From NCBI GenBank assembly GCA_022496185.1, contig WTXG01000056.1, positions 124,001 to 188,000 on the forward strand: 64,000 nucleotides of DNA, read 5' to 3'. The notes under the pieces are model-generated. The model was given only the letters and a program-made list of their open reading frames with translations, made no database searches and was not told where the DNA came from. This document shows positions 11,745-22,498 of this stretch, piece after piece. The stretch is from Multifurca ochricompacta. Lineage: Eukaryota > Basidiomycota > Agaricomycetes > Russulales > Russulaceae. The first letter of the stretch is position 1. Every line of letters begins with the position of its first letter. A program made the translations under genes and the position numbers.

Positions 11745-14700
11745 TTAAGCTATAATCAATTCATCATCTGGCCATTCTTCATTGTTTTTGGTATCAGGTT
11801 GAGATGCTGCATACTTTAAATCAGCAGTCTCTACATAACCTGCCTTTGTCCAAGCTCCCAAACACAGAAGAGCCCGAGTTGTATCAGCTGAAAGCCGATT
11901 GCGTATATGAGACATGACAAGCCGCCCCTTACTGAAAACACGCTCGATAGCCACACTAGAAGCTAAGTAATCAAGTGATCACTGGTCAGTAATTGTTGGA
12001 TCATTGTCAAGGATTTGTACCACATACCAGGGATGGTGAGGTAGTCCCTTGCCATGCGCCATAAACGAGGATATGTTCCTTGGTTATCATACCACCAAGA
12101 TAATGGGTCATTGACATCCTTGACTCGCGGCATTGAAAGGTATCGATCTAGCTCATTCATGAAGTCTTCCTCCTCTGAGGAACTCATGACAGAGCTCTGA
12201 CTTTCCTCATCTGAGTCACTGTTGATGTTCTTGTGCTGGAATGAAGCAATAGTATTAGTCTTGAATAAGTCATACCAGATCATATGAGTAACGGACCTTT
12301 GACTTGGATTTTTTGGATGGGTGAGGTGTTGGTGTCTTGTGGATTACATAGTTGCTATACATACGCTTGAACTCGTCACGGATAATCTTCTCAGCTGCTC
12401 TAATCCACTCCTCATCCCATTCATGCTTTTCGAAGTACCGTAATTTATAATGTGGATGGAGGACTAGCATGATGGTAATTTATATGAGTATGTGTAAGAC
12501 AAGAGATGAGACAAGAAACGACATACCTATTGCAATCCGATAGACCTCTGAATGGTCCATCAAGGAGTTGTACTTATCAAGCAAGTTTAAGCCAAGTGCA
12601 AGTGCTGTGCGAAGTGCCAATCTGTGTTTTTTGTGGTTTGAACTCATAGACTGTAGCTCGGAATGCATACGGTCCATGGCAGGGATGACAGTTGCAAGAC
12701 AGGGTGTGTCACTCGAAAATACCAGTGTGAGTGTTTTAAAGACCTAAGCATGCCATATATTGCTATTAGCATAGTAGTCAAAGCATGAAATCACTTGCCC
12801 ATACCTTGAGGCAGTCCCGGAGCTCCTTCACCAAATCCCACTCACCCTCTGACAATTCATACTTCCGAAGCTTGAGACTCCGTTCACTAGTGATCTTGTC
12901 AACCACTTCCCGGTACTTGTATGCAAATTTCAGCATATCGTATGTTGAATTCCACCGTGTGCATACATCCCGTGGCATCATGCAAACTGTCAGGTTCTCG
13001 TCTGAAGTCGGTGCAAGCTCTTTGATGGTATCTTTCCAACGAGGGAGGATGAGTGTCGATGAGTTTTTGATTCGGTTTGAGAGTCGGCGAAGCTGAGCAT
13101 CATCATCAAGCACAAGTCAGAGTGACAATGATGTGATGTGGGAGGAGGGGAAATAGGGTGAACATGGATAAGGCTATGCATTCAAGGGGAACTTACCTTT
13201 GATAACACTTGTCTCATTGGCTTAACGTGTTCGTCTGCCAATGCCATGTCTTGTTTCATGGCAGCTTCCACCTCTTCTATACCATCCACCATGTCATCTT
13301 CCCCATCCCTGACATCTGTCTCATCAATCTCAGCTTCATCCATCTCACTGTCCTCCTCCTCCTCCTCAACACCCTCTGTCTCCGCATTTGAGTCATCTTC
13401 CAGCTCCTGATGCTGCTCGTGGCCTTTCTTGCTCTGTGGCTTTCTGTTGGTTTGTTCCTTTTTCTTTTTTGGCTTATTGAATTGATGCAGGATGACTTGT
13501 ACTACCAGATTGATTATATGAGCGAGACATCGGACACGATCAACTGGACCGCGGTAGTGGGAGATAATGTCTGCCAGAGCTGACACCATGGCATCATTTG
13601 CGCTCACATTGTCGCATGTGACGCATAAAATCTATCACAATCTGCCATGAGTGACTTGACTGATTCAGATAAATGAAATAGCTTACCTTGTCTGAAATGC
13701 CAAACCCATCAAGAACCTTTGCAAATGCAATAGCGAGGTTCAGTCCAGTGTGGGATATTGGGAGCTCTACAACATCCAGAAGCAGGCAGGTTGGTACACC
13801 TTTATTTTCGAAGTGGACAGACAGAGCAATAAATGCTCGATTGTTTGGTGATGTCCACGCATCTGTAGCAAAGTTCAAGCGGCTGTCATAGTCCTGGATT
13901 ATCATGAGTTCAAATCAAACAAATTAAAAAATAGCATTGACACTGACCTGCAACATTTTGGCTATGTGATCCTTAACGCGGTTGAAGACAGTGAGAACAT
14001 CTTTTGCCACCGTCTTCGCATTCGGGATCTGGATACTTGGTCGCCCTGTCTTCATCATGCAAAGGAATTCCTCATCCTCAACGATGCGGAAGCTTCTCAG
14101 GTTCTTTGACACCCATTTGACACATTCAATACTAAACCAATTAGTCAGCCTTGCAAAGGCTGCGGCATACAGTGACTGACTCTCACCGAATCTCTTTATA
14201 GGTATGGGGACATGTAGAATAGGTACGCTTCCCTATTCCTTGCCTTTCAAATGCGGCAGTTATTGAGCCATCTTTTTGGGTTTTTGCAGCTGCAAGGCCT
14301 TTCCGAATGTCGTCAACACCAACATCCTTGCTCCTCGCAGCTTCATCTGCATCTTTGAGGATATTTTCACCCCAGCAACGTTTAGCATGTCTACGCAAGT
14401 TGCTTGTCGATTTTCGATCAGTTGTGTTCAAGAAGCGTCGAACTATTTGTGCATCCTGGCCTTTCCCTTTACAGTGGTAAGCTCCACATCGGAATGCATG
14501 ACAGCGCTGGCCATTGACCTCTTCTATGGATGGGCGAGGAGCAAAGAAGGCATAAATGGATGCTGTCCAGTCCTTGGCAAGGCATTCTGGTTTGATAGCT
14601 ACGTGTTAAATCATTTAATGTGCTGTTGATATCACTTACCAAGTTCGTGTTCAGCATCCTCTTCAACAATTTGAACCCCTTCATCGTCATCCTCTGAGCT

Positions 14701-15102
14701 CTCCACCCCAAATTCTTCAACATGGGGTGGTTCCATATCAGTATCTTTGACAGGAAGATGAGTTGAATCATCCTCTGAAGTCATTGCAGTTGAAACCAAT
14801 GTTTTCGGCTTCAGCTTGCCTTTAACAATGCGCATGGCACCTCTGTTAGTGATGCATGGCTTCTGGGACTTTGATCCTTGGTGGCTGGAACCTTCAGACC
14901 CACAGGGAGTGGCACCAGGATGGGGATCATCAGCCTTATCAAAGGTAAGCAGACTGTCAGTAAGTCCCACTGCTTTCTTCATCCTTTTGATTGTTTCTGA
15001 CTTGTCCGCAGACCAGTTATCCTCATTTGTCGCATATGATGCCAGTTTTCGTTTGCGAGGTTCATTGACAATGAGGCTGAGGTCAATAACATCACAAGGC
15101 AT
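11745..15102 (-). CDS. hAT-1 transposase (BED zinc finger, RNase H-fold, hAT dimerisation), multi-exon
   Basis: Exon 1 starts at ATG 15102 (MPCDVIDLSLIVNEPRKRK). Introns have clean GT/AG ends, for example 14599-14639 (41 nt). The BED finger is visible as CHAFRCGAYHCKGKG with TSNLRRHAKRCWG. The catalytic core carries LNFATDAWTSPNNRAF (first Asp), VTCDNVSANDAMV and RVRCLAHIINLVVQ. Next come an acidic insertion (about 13250-13420, Glu/Asp-rich), MMPRDVCTRWNSTYDML and VLHPHYKLRYFEKHEWDEEW. The C-terminus, SVAIERVFSKGRLVMSHIRN, is the hAT dimerisation block; it ends at TAA 11745-11747. Each exon-exon junction I tested preserves frame, so the gene looks intact. It acts on the TIRs and subterminal repeats listed separately. 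Confidence 0.9.
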
Positions 15103-15894
15103 GATGGCCAAGGCCCTTGGCAGCAGATAGCAATGTATGGATGAGGTCTGTGGTGAGTGCAAGGCAAAGCACGTTCCCGAGAGGAGAGAGAGGCAGAGGA
15201 GAGAGGAGAGAGGAGGAAATCCTGAGACAACTTTGACTTTGGGAGGAGGCGTATGTTGTACTTTTGAACCTGTGAATATGTACTTGCTGGTTCTGTTTGA
15301 CCTTGTGCTTGATGTCGTCAAAGATTCTTAGCACACAAAAAGAGAGAGAGAGAATGCTTGGTTGCTGGCTCACTGGCTGGTCTACTACAAGCATTTTTAT
15401 GTACCCTTATATACTTGTGGAGAGACCTAGCTGAAGGAGTATTTTTAGAAGATAAAGAGGTGAAGCCATGTGAGGCGAACAAAAGTGGAAGGAATAAAAG
15501 GGGGTAAGGGAGAAACCGGGTAGCCGGGTATAAGGAGATGAATATGCAAGTGGCCCGGAACGCACACAATCCCTGTAATATGCTAAGTAAAATTACTTGT
15601 ACCATGGATCAATCATGCTTGTACTAGTGTCAGAGTCTGTCCAAAACTAAAGTCAGGCAAAAGTCATAAATTTTATTGACAGTATAGTAATGGAAGAGTG
15701 AGAGCAAACAGGTCCCACCAGAAGTGGTGATGACCGGAGGTTTCGCGTCCAACACCCAAGCCATCCTTACAGCAATGCAATGGGACCACTGGGTCTGTAT
15801 ACAGTATCTACAATACATGTATGTACTGTATAGTTTTTCTGTGGCTGGTGCAATGCCACATGCATTGCCACCCTCATTGCTGCCCTTCCAATTT

Positions 15895-16030
15895 CAGCTT
15901 ACCCGCTCTGGCGGGTAAGGGTTGGGTGTCTGTGGGTAGGGGTCACATGAGGGGTATGAAGATGTGACCCTGACCCGTACCCGCATGTACCCTGACCACA
16001 TACCCGGCAGGTTGCGCCTACCCGTGGCGA
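15895..16030. repeat. hAT-1 right subterminal repeats
   Basis: Repeated GGGTA, TACCC and ACCCGTACCCGC motifs mirror those at the left end. Confidence 0.75.
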
Positions 16031-16124
16031 ACACTACTTGTTAGTACCGCACACTTAGCGATTGATCCGACCTGGCCATATTGATCCATTTCCGACATCC
16101 CCCCGTGATTGAGACAATCCTGGA

Positions 16125-19100
16125 TTAGATAAGCCCTAGTCCAGTGACGAAGTCTTGGAGTTGCGTATGCGCGTGTGGTTTTGTGAATCCATCAGCCAGC
16201 ATTTCTCCAGTGGGTGTTCTGATTAGATCGATGTGTCCCTGTTCGACGTATTCGCGAATGGCGTGGAATTTGATAGCAATGTGTTTGGATCTTCGCCCGG
16301 TCACGGGGTTGAGAGCCAAGTCGACTGCCCCTTTGTTATCGCCATGTAAGGGAATCGGATCTGTAACATCGTAGCCGAGTTCCGAGAGGAAACTCCGGTA
16401 CCAAGTGGCTTGATTTGCCGCTTCGGCAAGTGCCATGTACTCTGCGTGAGTGGTGCTTTGGGCGACAGTCTTCTGCTTACGCGAGGTCCAAGAGATGGAT
16501 GAGTCAGCGAGTAAGAAGATGTAGCCCGAGGTGGAATGATGATCGTCGGCGTGGTCCCCAAGACTAGAGTCCGAGTAGCCAACAAGTCCCTTTCCGCGCG
16601 CTCCATCGTAGCGAAGCCTAAGGTTGGCTGTGCTTCTTAGATAAGCCAGCACATATTTGGCAAGTCGCAGGTGTTGCGGCGAAGGATTTGCTGCATACTG
16701 CGCAAGACGCGCTACAGCGAAAGAAATGTCAGGGCGAGTCCCAATTTGCACGTACAGAAGGCTCCCAATAATTTGTTGATAATATGTGATTTCTGTTTGA
16801 GTAGCCTGTTCAGTGTGCTTTACCAGGTGGACATCTGCCCCAGCAGGGAGTGGTGTGCGCGCGGGGTTCGCATCCGCCATCCCAAAGCGTGCAACGATCT
16901 CTCCAATGTACCGTGATTGATCAATTTCCAGACGCTTGATAGATCTGTCGCATGTGATCTGGACTCCAAGATATGAGTCGATCTCACCTAGATCTGTCAT
17001 TTCATAGCGCTTAGATAAGATCCCCTTGATTCGGTTAACCTCCTTGAGAGTATCGCCTAAGATAGTGATGTCGTCGACATAGAGGATTATAATTGCTGTA
17101 CCCTCCCTGTCTTGGCGATGACGCACGTATACCCCGGCATCAGAGAAAGTGCGCGTGAAGCCGAGCTCCAATAGAACTCCATGGAATTGCAAGTTCCATG
17201 CGCATGAGGCTTGTTTGAGTCCGTAAATTGCCTTTTTCAGTAGGCATACCTTATTCGGCTGGCCCGATGTGATGAAACCCTCCGGTTGCTCCATGTAAAT
17301 TTCCTCATCCAGTAGTCCATTCAGGAATGCCGACTTGACGTCCATTTGATGGATCTCCCAATCCTCTAGCGCGGCCAATGCCAGTAACAGTCTCAATGAC
17401 TCGAACCGGGCTACTGGAGAAAATGTTTCATCATAATCAATACCTTGAATTTGCGTGAATCCCTTAGCAACTAAGCGTGCGCGAAAGCGTCCATCGGCCT
17501 CGCGCTTGAAAACCCACTTGGACTTCACAGCCTTCCGATCGGCCGGTAAGTCCACTAGCGTCCAAGTTCCATTCTTGGCTAGTGCGTCCATTTCGTATTG
17601 GCACGTGTCCTGCCAGTCGCTAGCATAGTCTGACTTCATCGCCTCCCGATATGTGAGCGGATCACTATATGCAGCCGCCGCAAGCAAAGCACGATGCCCG
17701 AGTCGCCCATCCTCACCTAACTCGGCATTATCATCGCCAAAGTAACGTGGATTCCTGCGAGGATTCTCTCGCAGTCTCCGAGGGGGCACGTCCTCCAAAG
17801 TGGGGACAACGGTCCGCTGAGTCCGGAGAAACCGGTTGCGCGGCGCACGGGGCGGGGGCTCTTGCATTGCGGGGCGTGAAGGCGGGGTAGCCCAGACTGT
17901 ATTACCAGAACTTGGGGTTTGCTGTGTGGCAACAGGGGATGGCGTCCTTGGCGGATCGACCTCCCCTTGAGTTTGCATAGGGACAGCCATAGGGAATGTA
18001 ACGGCCAGTGGCCCCTCCAGGGCCTTAGGTTGATCAGAACGAATGGACGGCTCACCATTGTCCTGAAAAGGAAAGGAGCGTTCGTCAAATGTCACGTCGC
18101 GCGACAAGACGACTGCTCGGGTACTCTTGTTCCATAGCCGGTAACCCTTAGAACCCGGCTCATACCCAACAAGCGTCATCTCGATTGATCTCGGATCGAG
18201 CTTTCTTCGCTTGTTCTCAGGCACATGAACATATGCCTTGCATCCGAAGACGTGGAAATAAGAGACGTCTGGAGTGTGACCAGCACTCCAGAGCTTGTGA
18301 GGCGTGCGCCAACCTATAGTTCGGGTGGGAGTTCTGTTGTAAGTATGAACGGCAGTGTCCACTGCCAACTCCCAGAAGCCAAGGGACAGGCCAGCGCTGT
18401 GTAGCATAGAGTGCGCCTTGTCCATGATGGTCCTGTTCCATCTCTCGGCTATGCCGTTTTGTTGCGGCGATCCCGGCATCGTCAACTTATGCTCGATCCC
18501 CCGTTCGTCCAGTACAGCTCTAAGCGCGCCTGACATGTACTCCCCCCCGCGATCTGAGTGCAAGGCTAGCATTTTTTCCGATGATTGAGTCTCAGCCCAA
18601 GCTAGGAATTTCTGAAATGCTGTTGCACACTGATCTTTGGATCTGAGGAAGTAGACCACACCATGTCTAGAGTAGTCGTCGATAAATGTTGCAATGTAGA
18701 GCGCGCCTTGAATAGACTGAACCTGCATCGGGCCGGCCAGATCGCTGTGAACAATCTGTAGCCGCCAGTCTGATCGCTTGTGAGAGGACTTGAAAGGGAG
18801 TCGCGTGTGTTTCCCGAGCTCACACCCGGGGCATGGTGACTGATGTTGATCGATCGGAGCATCCAATGATATCCCCTTGACGGATTCATGATACTGCTTG
18901 AGGGTGTTGTATGACATATGCCCCATGCGGCGATGCCAGATGTCGATAGGTTGCGACGTTTGAGCGTGCGCATTGAGTCCAGCCATGGAGGCATCCAGCC
19001 AGTATAGGTTGTCCTCCAAGTAACCCTGCGCTACCATCCGGTCTCGGACTGAGATTGTAAAAATTTTATCTGTGAATGAGATTTGAGCCCCCTTCTGAGC

Positions 19101-20186
19101 AAGTGCACGCGTAGAAATGAAACGCGTCGTAACATCTGGTATGTGCAGCACGTTGCTCAAGGTGATCTCAGAACCTCTACTACCTGCAGTGGTCTTGAAT
19201 ACCACAGTCCCAACCCCAATTTGTCGTACATTCGAGTTATCTCCCAGGCGTACAATGCCAGCCGCCGGAGTATACTGAATGAAGTCAGACCGATTTGGGG
19301 TGATATGATGCGTTGCGCCGGAGTCCATCATCCAACGTGATCGCACAGCCGAGTACAAGGAAACGCGGAGATCGTCATTGTCATCGCCTATCTCTACGAT
19401 AGACGCTGTCTGAACTGCTAGATGCGCGTTAACGGCCTTGTTACTGGCCTGCGCGGTCTCCGATCCCTTCTTCTCCTCCAGATCCTTTTTCTTCTTCCAA
19501 CACTCTACTGCCTTGTGCCCTTTCTTCTGACAATAGAAACATTTGGTATTCTTCTTGTCATGTTTTTGTTTGATGGGCACGGCTTTGTTGAGTGAGGCAG
19601 AACCACCAGATCGACGACCTTCCTCATTCAGAATCCGCTCTTGGATAGTCTGAGGGGTAAGATCCTTCGGCAATCCGGATGCTAGTATGGTGGATGCGAC
19701 GGCGGAGTACGATTCGGGTAGTGCTTTGATCAGGATGAAACTAAACTGGAGATCTGAAATCTCCATCTCATTGTTTTTCAGTGTGACGCGGGCATCATTA
19801 AGTTTCTGCAATTGCGGGAGCATGGGGGAGGATTTGTCCAGCGTGGTGCCGGTGAGGGCAGACCAAGTGTTGAAAGCGGACATGGATCCGACTCCCCCAT
19901 AGACGCGTTTGAGCTCGTCCCATTTAGCTTTACATGTGACAAACTTAGTATCGTCTGCCACGGCTGTCCAGACATCCTTCTGAGCATAGAGCTCGAGGAT
20001 TGCTAGGAGAACACCTTCAGTAGCCTCCCAATCAGCAGGAGGGCTAGCAGGCTTGTCTTCAAGCAGGTGGTTCCGGACGCCATTCAAACGGAACAGAGCC
20101 ATCATTCGCGCTGACCAGACTGGCCAGTTCGATCCATCTAGGATCTCGATTGCAGCAGAAGGTGGGAAAGTGAACGCAGGTGCCAT
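16125..20186 (-). CDS. Copia-1 gag-pol polyprotein, 1353 aa, intact
   Basis: A single frame runs from ATG 20186 to TAA 16125-16127 with no break. In order: gag (UBN2-like, start MAPAFTFPPSAAIEILDGSN); zinc knuckle CFYCQKKGHKAVEC (about residue 217); aspartic protease WMMDSGATHHI; integrase zinc site (HRRMGH...CPGCELGKH); integrase D,D,E in IVHSDLAGPM, LHSDRGGEY and NGIAERWNRT; reverse transcriptase with WVFKREADGRFRARLVAKG, QMDVKSAFLNG and the catalytic ILYVDDITILG; RNase H with GYSDSSLGD, AEYMALAEA and HGDNKGAVDLAL. The domain order PR-IN-RT-RH is diagnostic of Ty1/copia. Length and all catalytic residues are normal, unlike the gypsy elements nearby. Confidence 0.97.
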   Translation of the reverse strand: MAPAFTFPPSAAIEILDGSNWPVWSARMMALFRLNGVRNHLLEDKPASPPADWEATEGVLLAILELYAQKDVWTAVADDTKFVTCKAKWDELKRVYGGVGSMSAFNTWSALTGTTLDKSSPMLPQLQKLNDARVTLKNNEMEISDLQFSFILIKALPESYSAVASTILASGLPKDLTPQTIQERILNEEGRRSGGSASLNKAVPIKQKHDKKNTKCFYCQKKGHKAVECWKKKKDLEEKKGSETAQASNKAVNAHLAVQTASIVEIGDDNDDLRVSLYSAVRSRWMMDSGATHHITPNRSDFIQYTPAAGIVRLGDNSNVRQIGVGTVVFKTTAGSRGSEITLSNVLHIPDVTTRFISTRALAQKGAQISFTDKIFTISVRDRMVAQGYLEDNLYWLDASMAGLNAHAQTSQPIDIWHRRMGHMSYNTLKQYHESVKGISLDAPIDQHQSPCPGCELGKHTRLPFKSSHKRSDWRLQIVHSDLAGPMQVQSIQGALYIATFIDDYSRHGVVYFLRSKDQCATAFQKFLAWAETQSSEKMLALHSDRGGEYMSGALRAVLDERGIEHKLTMPGSPQQNGIAERWNRTIMDKAHSMLHSAGLSLGFWELAVDTAVHTYNRTPTRTIGWRTPHKLWSAGHTPDVSYFHVFGCKAYVHVPENKRRKLDPRSIEMTLVGYEPGSKGYRLWNKSTRAVVLSRDVTFDERSFPFQDNGEPSIRSDQPKALEGPLAVTFPMAVPMQTQGEVDPPRTPSPVATQQTPSSGNTVWATPPSRPAMQEPPPRAPRNRFLRTQRTVVPTLEDVPPRRLRENPRRNPRYFGDDNAELGEDGRLGHRALLAAAAYSDPLTYREAMKSDYASDWQDTCQYEMDALAKNGTWTLVDLPADRKAVKSKWVFKREADGRFRARLVAKGFTQIQGIDYDETFSPVARFESLRLLLALAALEDWEIHQMDVKSAFLNGLLDEEIYMEQPEGFITSGQPNKVCLLKKAIYGLKQASCAWNLQFHGVLLELGFTRTFSDAGVYVRHRQDREGTAIIILYVDDITILGDTLKEVNRIKGILSKRYEMTDLGEIDSYLGVQITCDRSIKRLEIDQSRYIGEIVARFGMADANPARTPLPAGADVHLVKHTEQATQTEITYYQQIIGSLLYVQIGTRPDISFAVARLAQYAANPSPQHLRLAKYVLAYLRSTANLRLRYDGARGKGLVGYSDSSLGDHADDHHSTSGYIFLLADSSISWTSRKQKTVAQSTTHAEYMALAEAANQATWYRSFLSELGYDVTDPIPLHGDNKGAVDLALNPVTGRRSKHIAIKFHAIREYVEQGHIDLIRTPTGEMLADGFTKPHAHTQLQDFVTGLGLI

Positions 20187-20535
20187 GGTGCGTGTAAGCG
20201 ACGATTTCCAATCTGGGTAGAGGAGCTGTCAGACCCAGATCGTGAAGACCGATCAAGTCCCGATGTATCCAACTGTTCGCTCTGAACCGCAAAGGGTCCA
20301 GTCCCGATTAGGGATTGCTCACACGTGCTTCAGCGTCGCCATGCTCCATTGCACGGCTCGTGCAAAGCCCGGTGAGGGGCCCAGTCTACACCGATCCACT
20401 GGTTCCAGGGACCAGGGAATAGGACTACAAAAGAACAGAGGCTTGCCTTATCAGGAGATGCAAAAATGCGTGAATTACTGAGTAAGGAAGCTTGTGTGTG
20501 AAATTCGATCTTCTTCTGGATTAATTCAGTTACGG

Positions 20536-20550
20536 CCAGGGCCCATAACC
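20536..20550 (-). promoter_or_regulatory. Copia-1 primer binding site (initiator tRNA-Met half-molecule type)
   Basis: Read on the minus strand, the first bases after the 5' LTR are GGTTATGGGCCCTGG. This complements the anticodon stem-loop of eukaryotic initiator tRNA-Met (GGGCCCAUAACC, anticodon CAU) and not a tRNA 3' end. Drosophila copia and Ty5 prime from such half-tRNAs. The assignment is from base complementarity only. Confidence 0.75.
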
Positions 20551-20954
20551 TAAAGAACGCAGCCTGAGGTTAGATAATCCAAACTACCTAGAATGGTAGT
20601 TATAATTCAGTTATGATGGTCAGAACTATATATTGATTAGTCTTTACCTAGAATGGTAGTTATAACTAGTGCGCATTAGCTACATAGGTAAAGATAAGAT
20701 AACAGAATACTCACTTCAGTTATGATGGTCAGAACTGAAGTGAACCGTACAGTGAGAGCGTCTTTAAATACTGTAAAAGAGTGTGCTTATAGTAACCGAG
20801 ACAATAAAGGATTGTGTCTAATCAAGTAAGGTATCAAGGTATTCACAGGAAGATGAAACACAGTCCTAGTGCTACTGCACAAGACACAACTCGCTTGTTA
20901 GTACTGCACACTTAGCGATTGATCCGACCTGGCCAAATTGATCCATTTCCGACA
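20551..20954 (-). repeat. Copia-1 5' LTR (right), intact
   Basis: 404 bp, ending on the plus strand in TTTCCGACA at 20954 next to the TSD AAGCC. It contains the uninterrupted CTTGTTAG target into which hAT-1 jumped in the other LTR. Confidence 0.93.
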
Positions 20955-21972
20955 AAGCCGGGCCTGTTTGGGCCGGGCCAAGCCAGGCCGTTGTGACAGC
21001 CCAGCAAGGGCTTTGGCCCGGCTCAGAGAAACTAAAAGCCAAAGCTGCTGGCTCAGGCCGCGGCTTTCAACAGTACATACAAGTGCAATAGCAATTGTCA
21101 AAATAAGTAGAAATCTGATCGCAAAGTGGTTGATTCGGGTCACGTGATCATGTTTATCGTGGCATTTCAACCTTTTTCTTCGATATAGCTTTGCAATACG
21201 TAACACACTAAGTCAGATTTGGATTAGCTGCTAGTTATATGTCATAAAATTCTCTCTGCCAAAAGCCGCGGCTTGGGCCAAGCCGTCTGTGGCGGCTTTG
21301 GCTCGGCCCAGACTTCAGGAAAGCCGGAGCCGCCTCAGGCCAAGCCAAAGCTGTGGCTTTTGGGCCAAGCCGGGCCGGAACATCACTACGGGTAACCCGC
21401 AGGTAAAAACACATGGACCTGTACCTGTACCCATATGTACCCGGACCCTTACACCAAGGGTATGGGTTTGCCATACTACGAGTACAGGTACACCATGGGT
21501 TGTATACCTGTGGGTAAGGGTAGATATTTATATTTCAAGTCTGATAGCCTAGAATAACATTGTACTACTTAAGTTATAATCCATTCATCATCTGGCCATT
21601 CTTCATTGTTTTTGGTATCAGGTTGAGATGCTGCATACTTTAGATCAGCAGTCTCTACATAACCTGCCTTCATCCAAGCTCCCAAACATAGAAGAGCCTA
21701 AGTTGTATGCAATGGGACCACTGGGTCTGTATGCAGTATCTACAATACATGTACTGTATAGTTTTTCTGTGGCTGGTGCAATGCCACATGCATTGCCACC
21801 CTCATTGCTGCCCTTCCAATTTCAGCTTACCCGCTCTGGCAGGTAAGGGTTGGGTGTCTGCAGGTAGGGGTCACATGAGGGGTATGAAGACTTGACCCCA
21901 ACCCATACCCGCATGTACCCTGACCACATACCCAGTGGGTTGTGCCTACCCGTAGCGAACACTATCGCCAGT

Positions 21973-22493
21973 GCTGCCTGTCTTGTTATCCACGCTGTAG
22001 AGTTTGTGCCAAGCATGTTGTCCTGGAGAAGGTGACTTCCTGGCTAGTCTATGTGCCATCTTGGGGTCCCTTTATACCAAGGTTCAGCGTTCTGTTCTAC
22101 CAGTATTTAGTCATGGCCTGATCAAAAGAAGGTGAGATGAAAGGGATCAAAGCCGTGCTCAAGGAGAGCATGGCAAAGTCAAGGTATTAGTCAGGTTGTC
22201 ACACACAGCAAGGTATGTCAGTGTCAGAATGTTGGGAGACTACACTTGAGATGTAGCAGTAACTGTCACATTCCTTATGTACAGTGGAAGGTTCCAATAA
22301 GTCTTAGGTTTCAGACATGCAATAACATACTGTGAGTTGATCGATCATCGACAAGGGGAAAGAATGAATTATGAATCACTCAAAGTGCAGATTGCACAGA
22401 AGAAGACTCAACACAAGTGATCGAAACCAGCACAGTGGCTAAGACCAGAGAATGTTGCACCTTTTAAATGTATTGAATGTCTTGCTAGTGTCC
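21973..22493. other. Spacer between the hAT/copia nest and gypsy-1
   Basis: About 520 bp with no recognisable gene, terminal repeat or tandem repeat. The last five bases (CTGTA, 22494-22498) are the gypsy-1 TSD. Confidence 0.5.
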
Positions 22494-22498
22494 CTGTA

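Larger units (their letters stand above)
11552..16036 (-). mobile_element. hAT-1: autonomous hAT transposon, 4485 bp
   Basis: Terminal inverted repeats TAGTGTTCGCCACGGGTA are perfect for 18 bp at both ends. They are flanked by 8-bp TSDs CTTGTTAG (11544-11551 and 16037-16044). The 8-bp TSD, TIR type and transposase family define a hAT element. It sits inside the left LTR of copia-1 and is the youngest insertion of this nest. A deletion derivative of the same family forms the outermost layer, so autonomous and dependent copies lie together. Confidence 0.95.
11201..16097 (-). repeat. Copia-1 3' LTR (left), interrupted by hAT-1
   Basis: 351 bp (11201-11551) and 53 bp (16045-16097) together make 404 bp, equal to the right LTR. 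The 8-bp TSD CTTGTTAG of hAT-1 is counted once. Confidence 0.93.
11201..20954 (-). mobile_element. Copia-1: complete Ty1/copia element, minus strand
   Basis: 5-bp TSDs AAGCC lie at 11196-11200 and 20955-20959. The LTRs are 404 bp each: right LTR 20551-20954, and left LTR 11201-11551 plus 16045-16097, split by hAT-1. By eye the two LTRs differ at only about five positions, so the insertion is young. On the minus strand the LTR begins TGTCGG. A polypurine tract CACGGGGGGA (16098-16107 complement) abuts the 3' LTR, and a half-tRNA-type primer site follows the 5' LTR. The internal region carries one intact gag-pol frame. The element should be competent or very recently active. Confidence 0.95.
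11155..21388. mobile_element. hAT-type MITE with GGCCCGGC subterminal repeats, holding copia-1
   Basis: The ends are TAGTGATGTGCC...GGCCCGGCT on the left and GGCCGGAACATCACTA on the right (inverted). They are flanked by identical 8-bp TSDs CGGGTAAC (11147-11154 and 21389-21396), which lie inside the terminal repeat of the outer hAT. Without copia-1 the element is about 475 bp (11155-11200 plus 20960-21388). It has no coding capacity and is dominated by GGCCCGGC, AAGCC and GGCTT motifs in both orientations, probably transposase-binding subterminal repeats. No autonomous partner of this type is present in the window. Confidence 0.85.
11135..21964. mobile_element. Outer non-autonomous hAT (internally deleted derivative of hAT-1), 588 bp plus nested insertions
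   Basis: The left end TAGTGTTCGCCACGGGTA at 11135 matches the reverse complement of the right end (TAGTGTTCGCTACGGGTA, ending 21964). The flanks are 8-bp TSDs TTGCCAGT (11127-11134) and TCGCCAGT (21965-21972), one mismatch apart. Without the nested insertion the element is 11135-11154 plus 21397-21964. That sequence is the left about 330 bp of hAT-1 joined to its right about 260 bp at about 21706, so the transposase body is deleted, as in Ac/Ds-type derivatives. It keeps the subterminal GGGTA/TACCC motifs and could have been moved in trans. Confidence 0.9.

Noticed and set aside
14816..15331. Plus-strand frames over hAT-1 exon 1
   Set aside because: They are antisense shadows of the transposase N-terminal exon, which has splice sites and BED finger support on the minus strand.
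11552..16036. Left copia-1 LTR and right LTR seen as two unrelated solo LTRs
   Set aside because: Removing hAT-1 with one TSD gives exactly 404 bp, and the AAGCC TSDs flank the complete element.
20536..20550. tRNA gene
   Set aside because: Only the anticodon-loop complement is present, with no acceptor stem, D-arm or T-arm. It is explained as a primer binding site.
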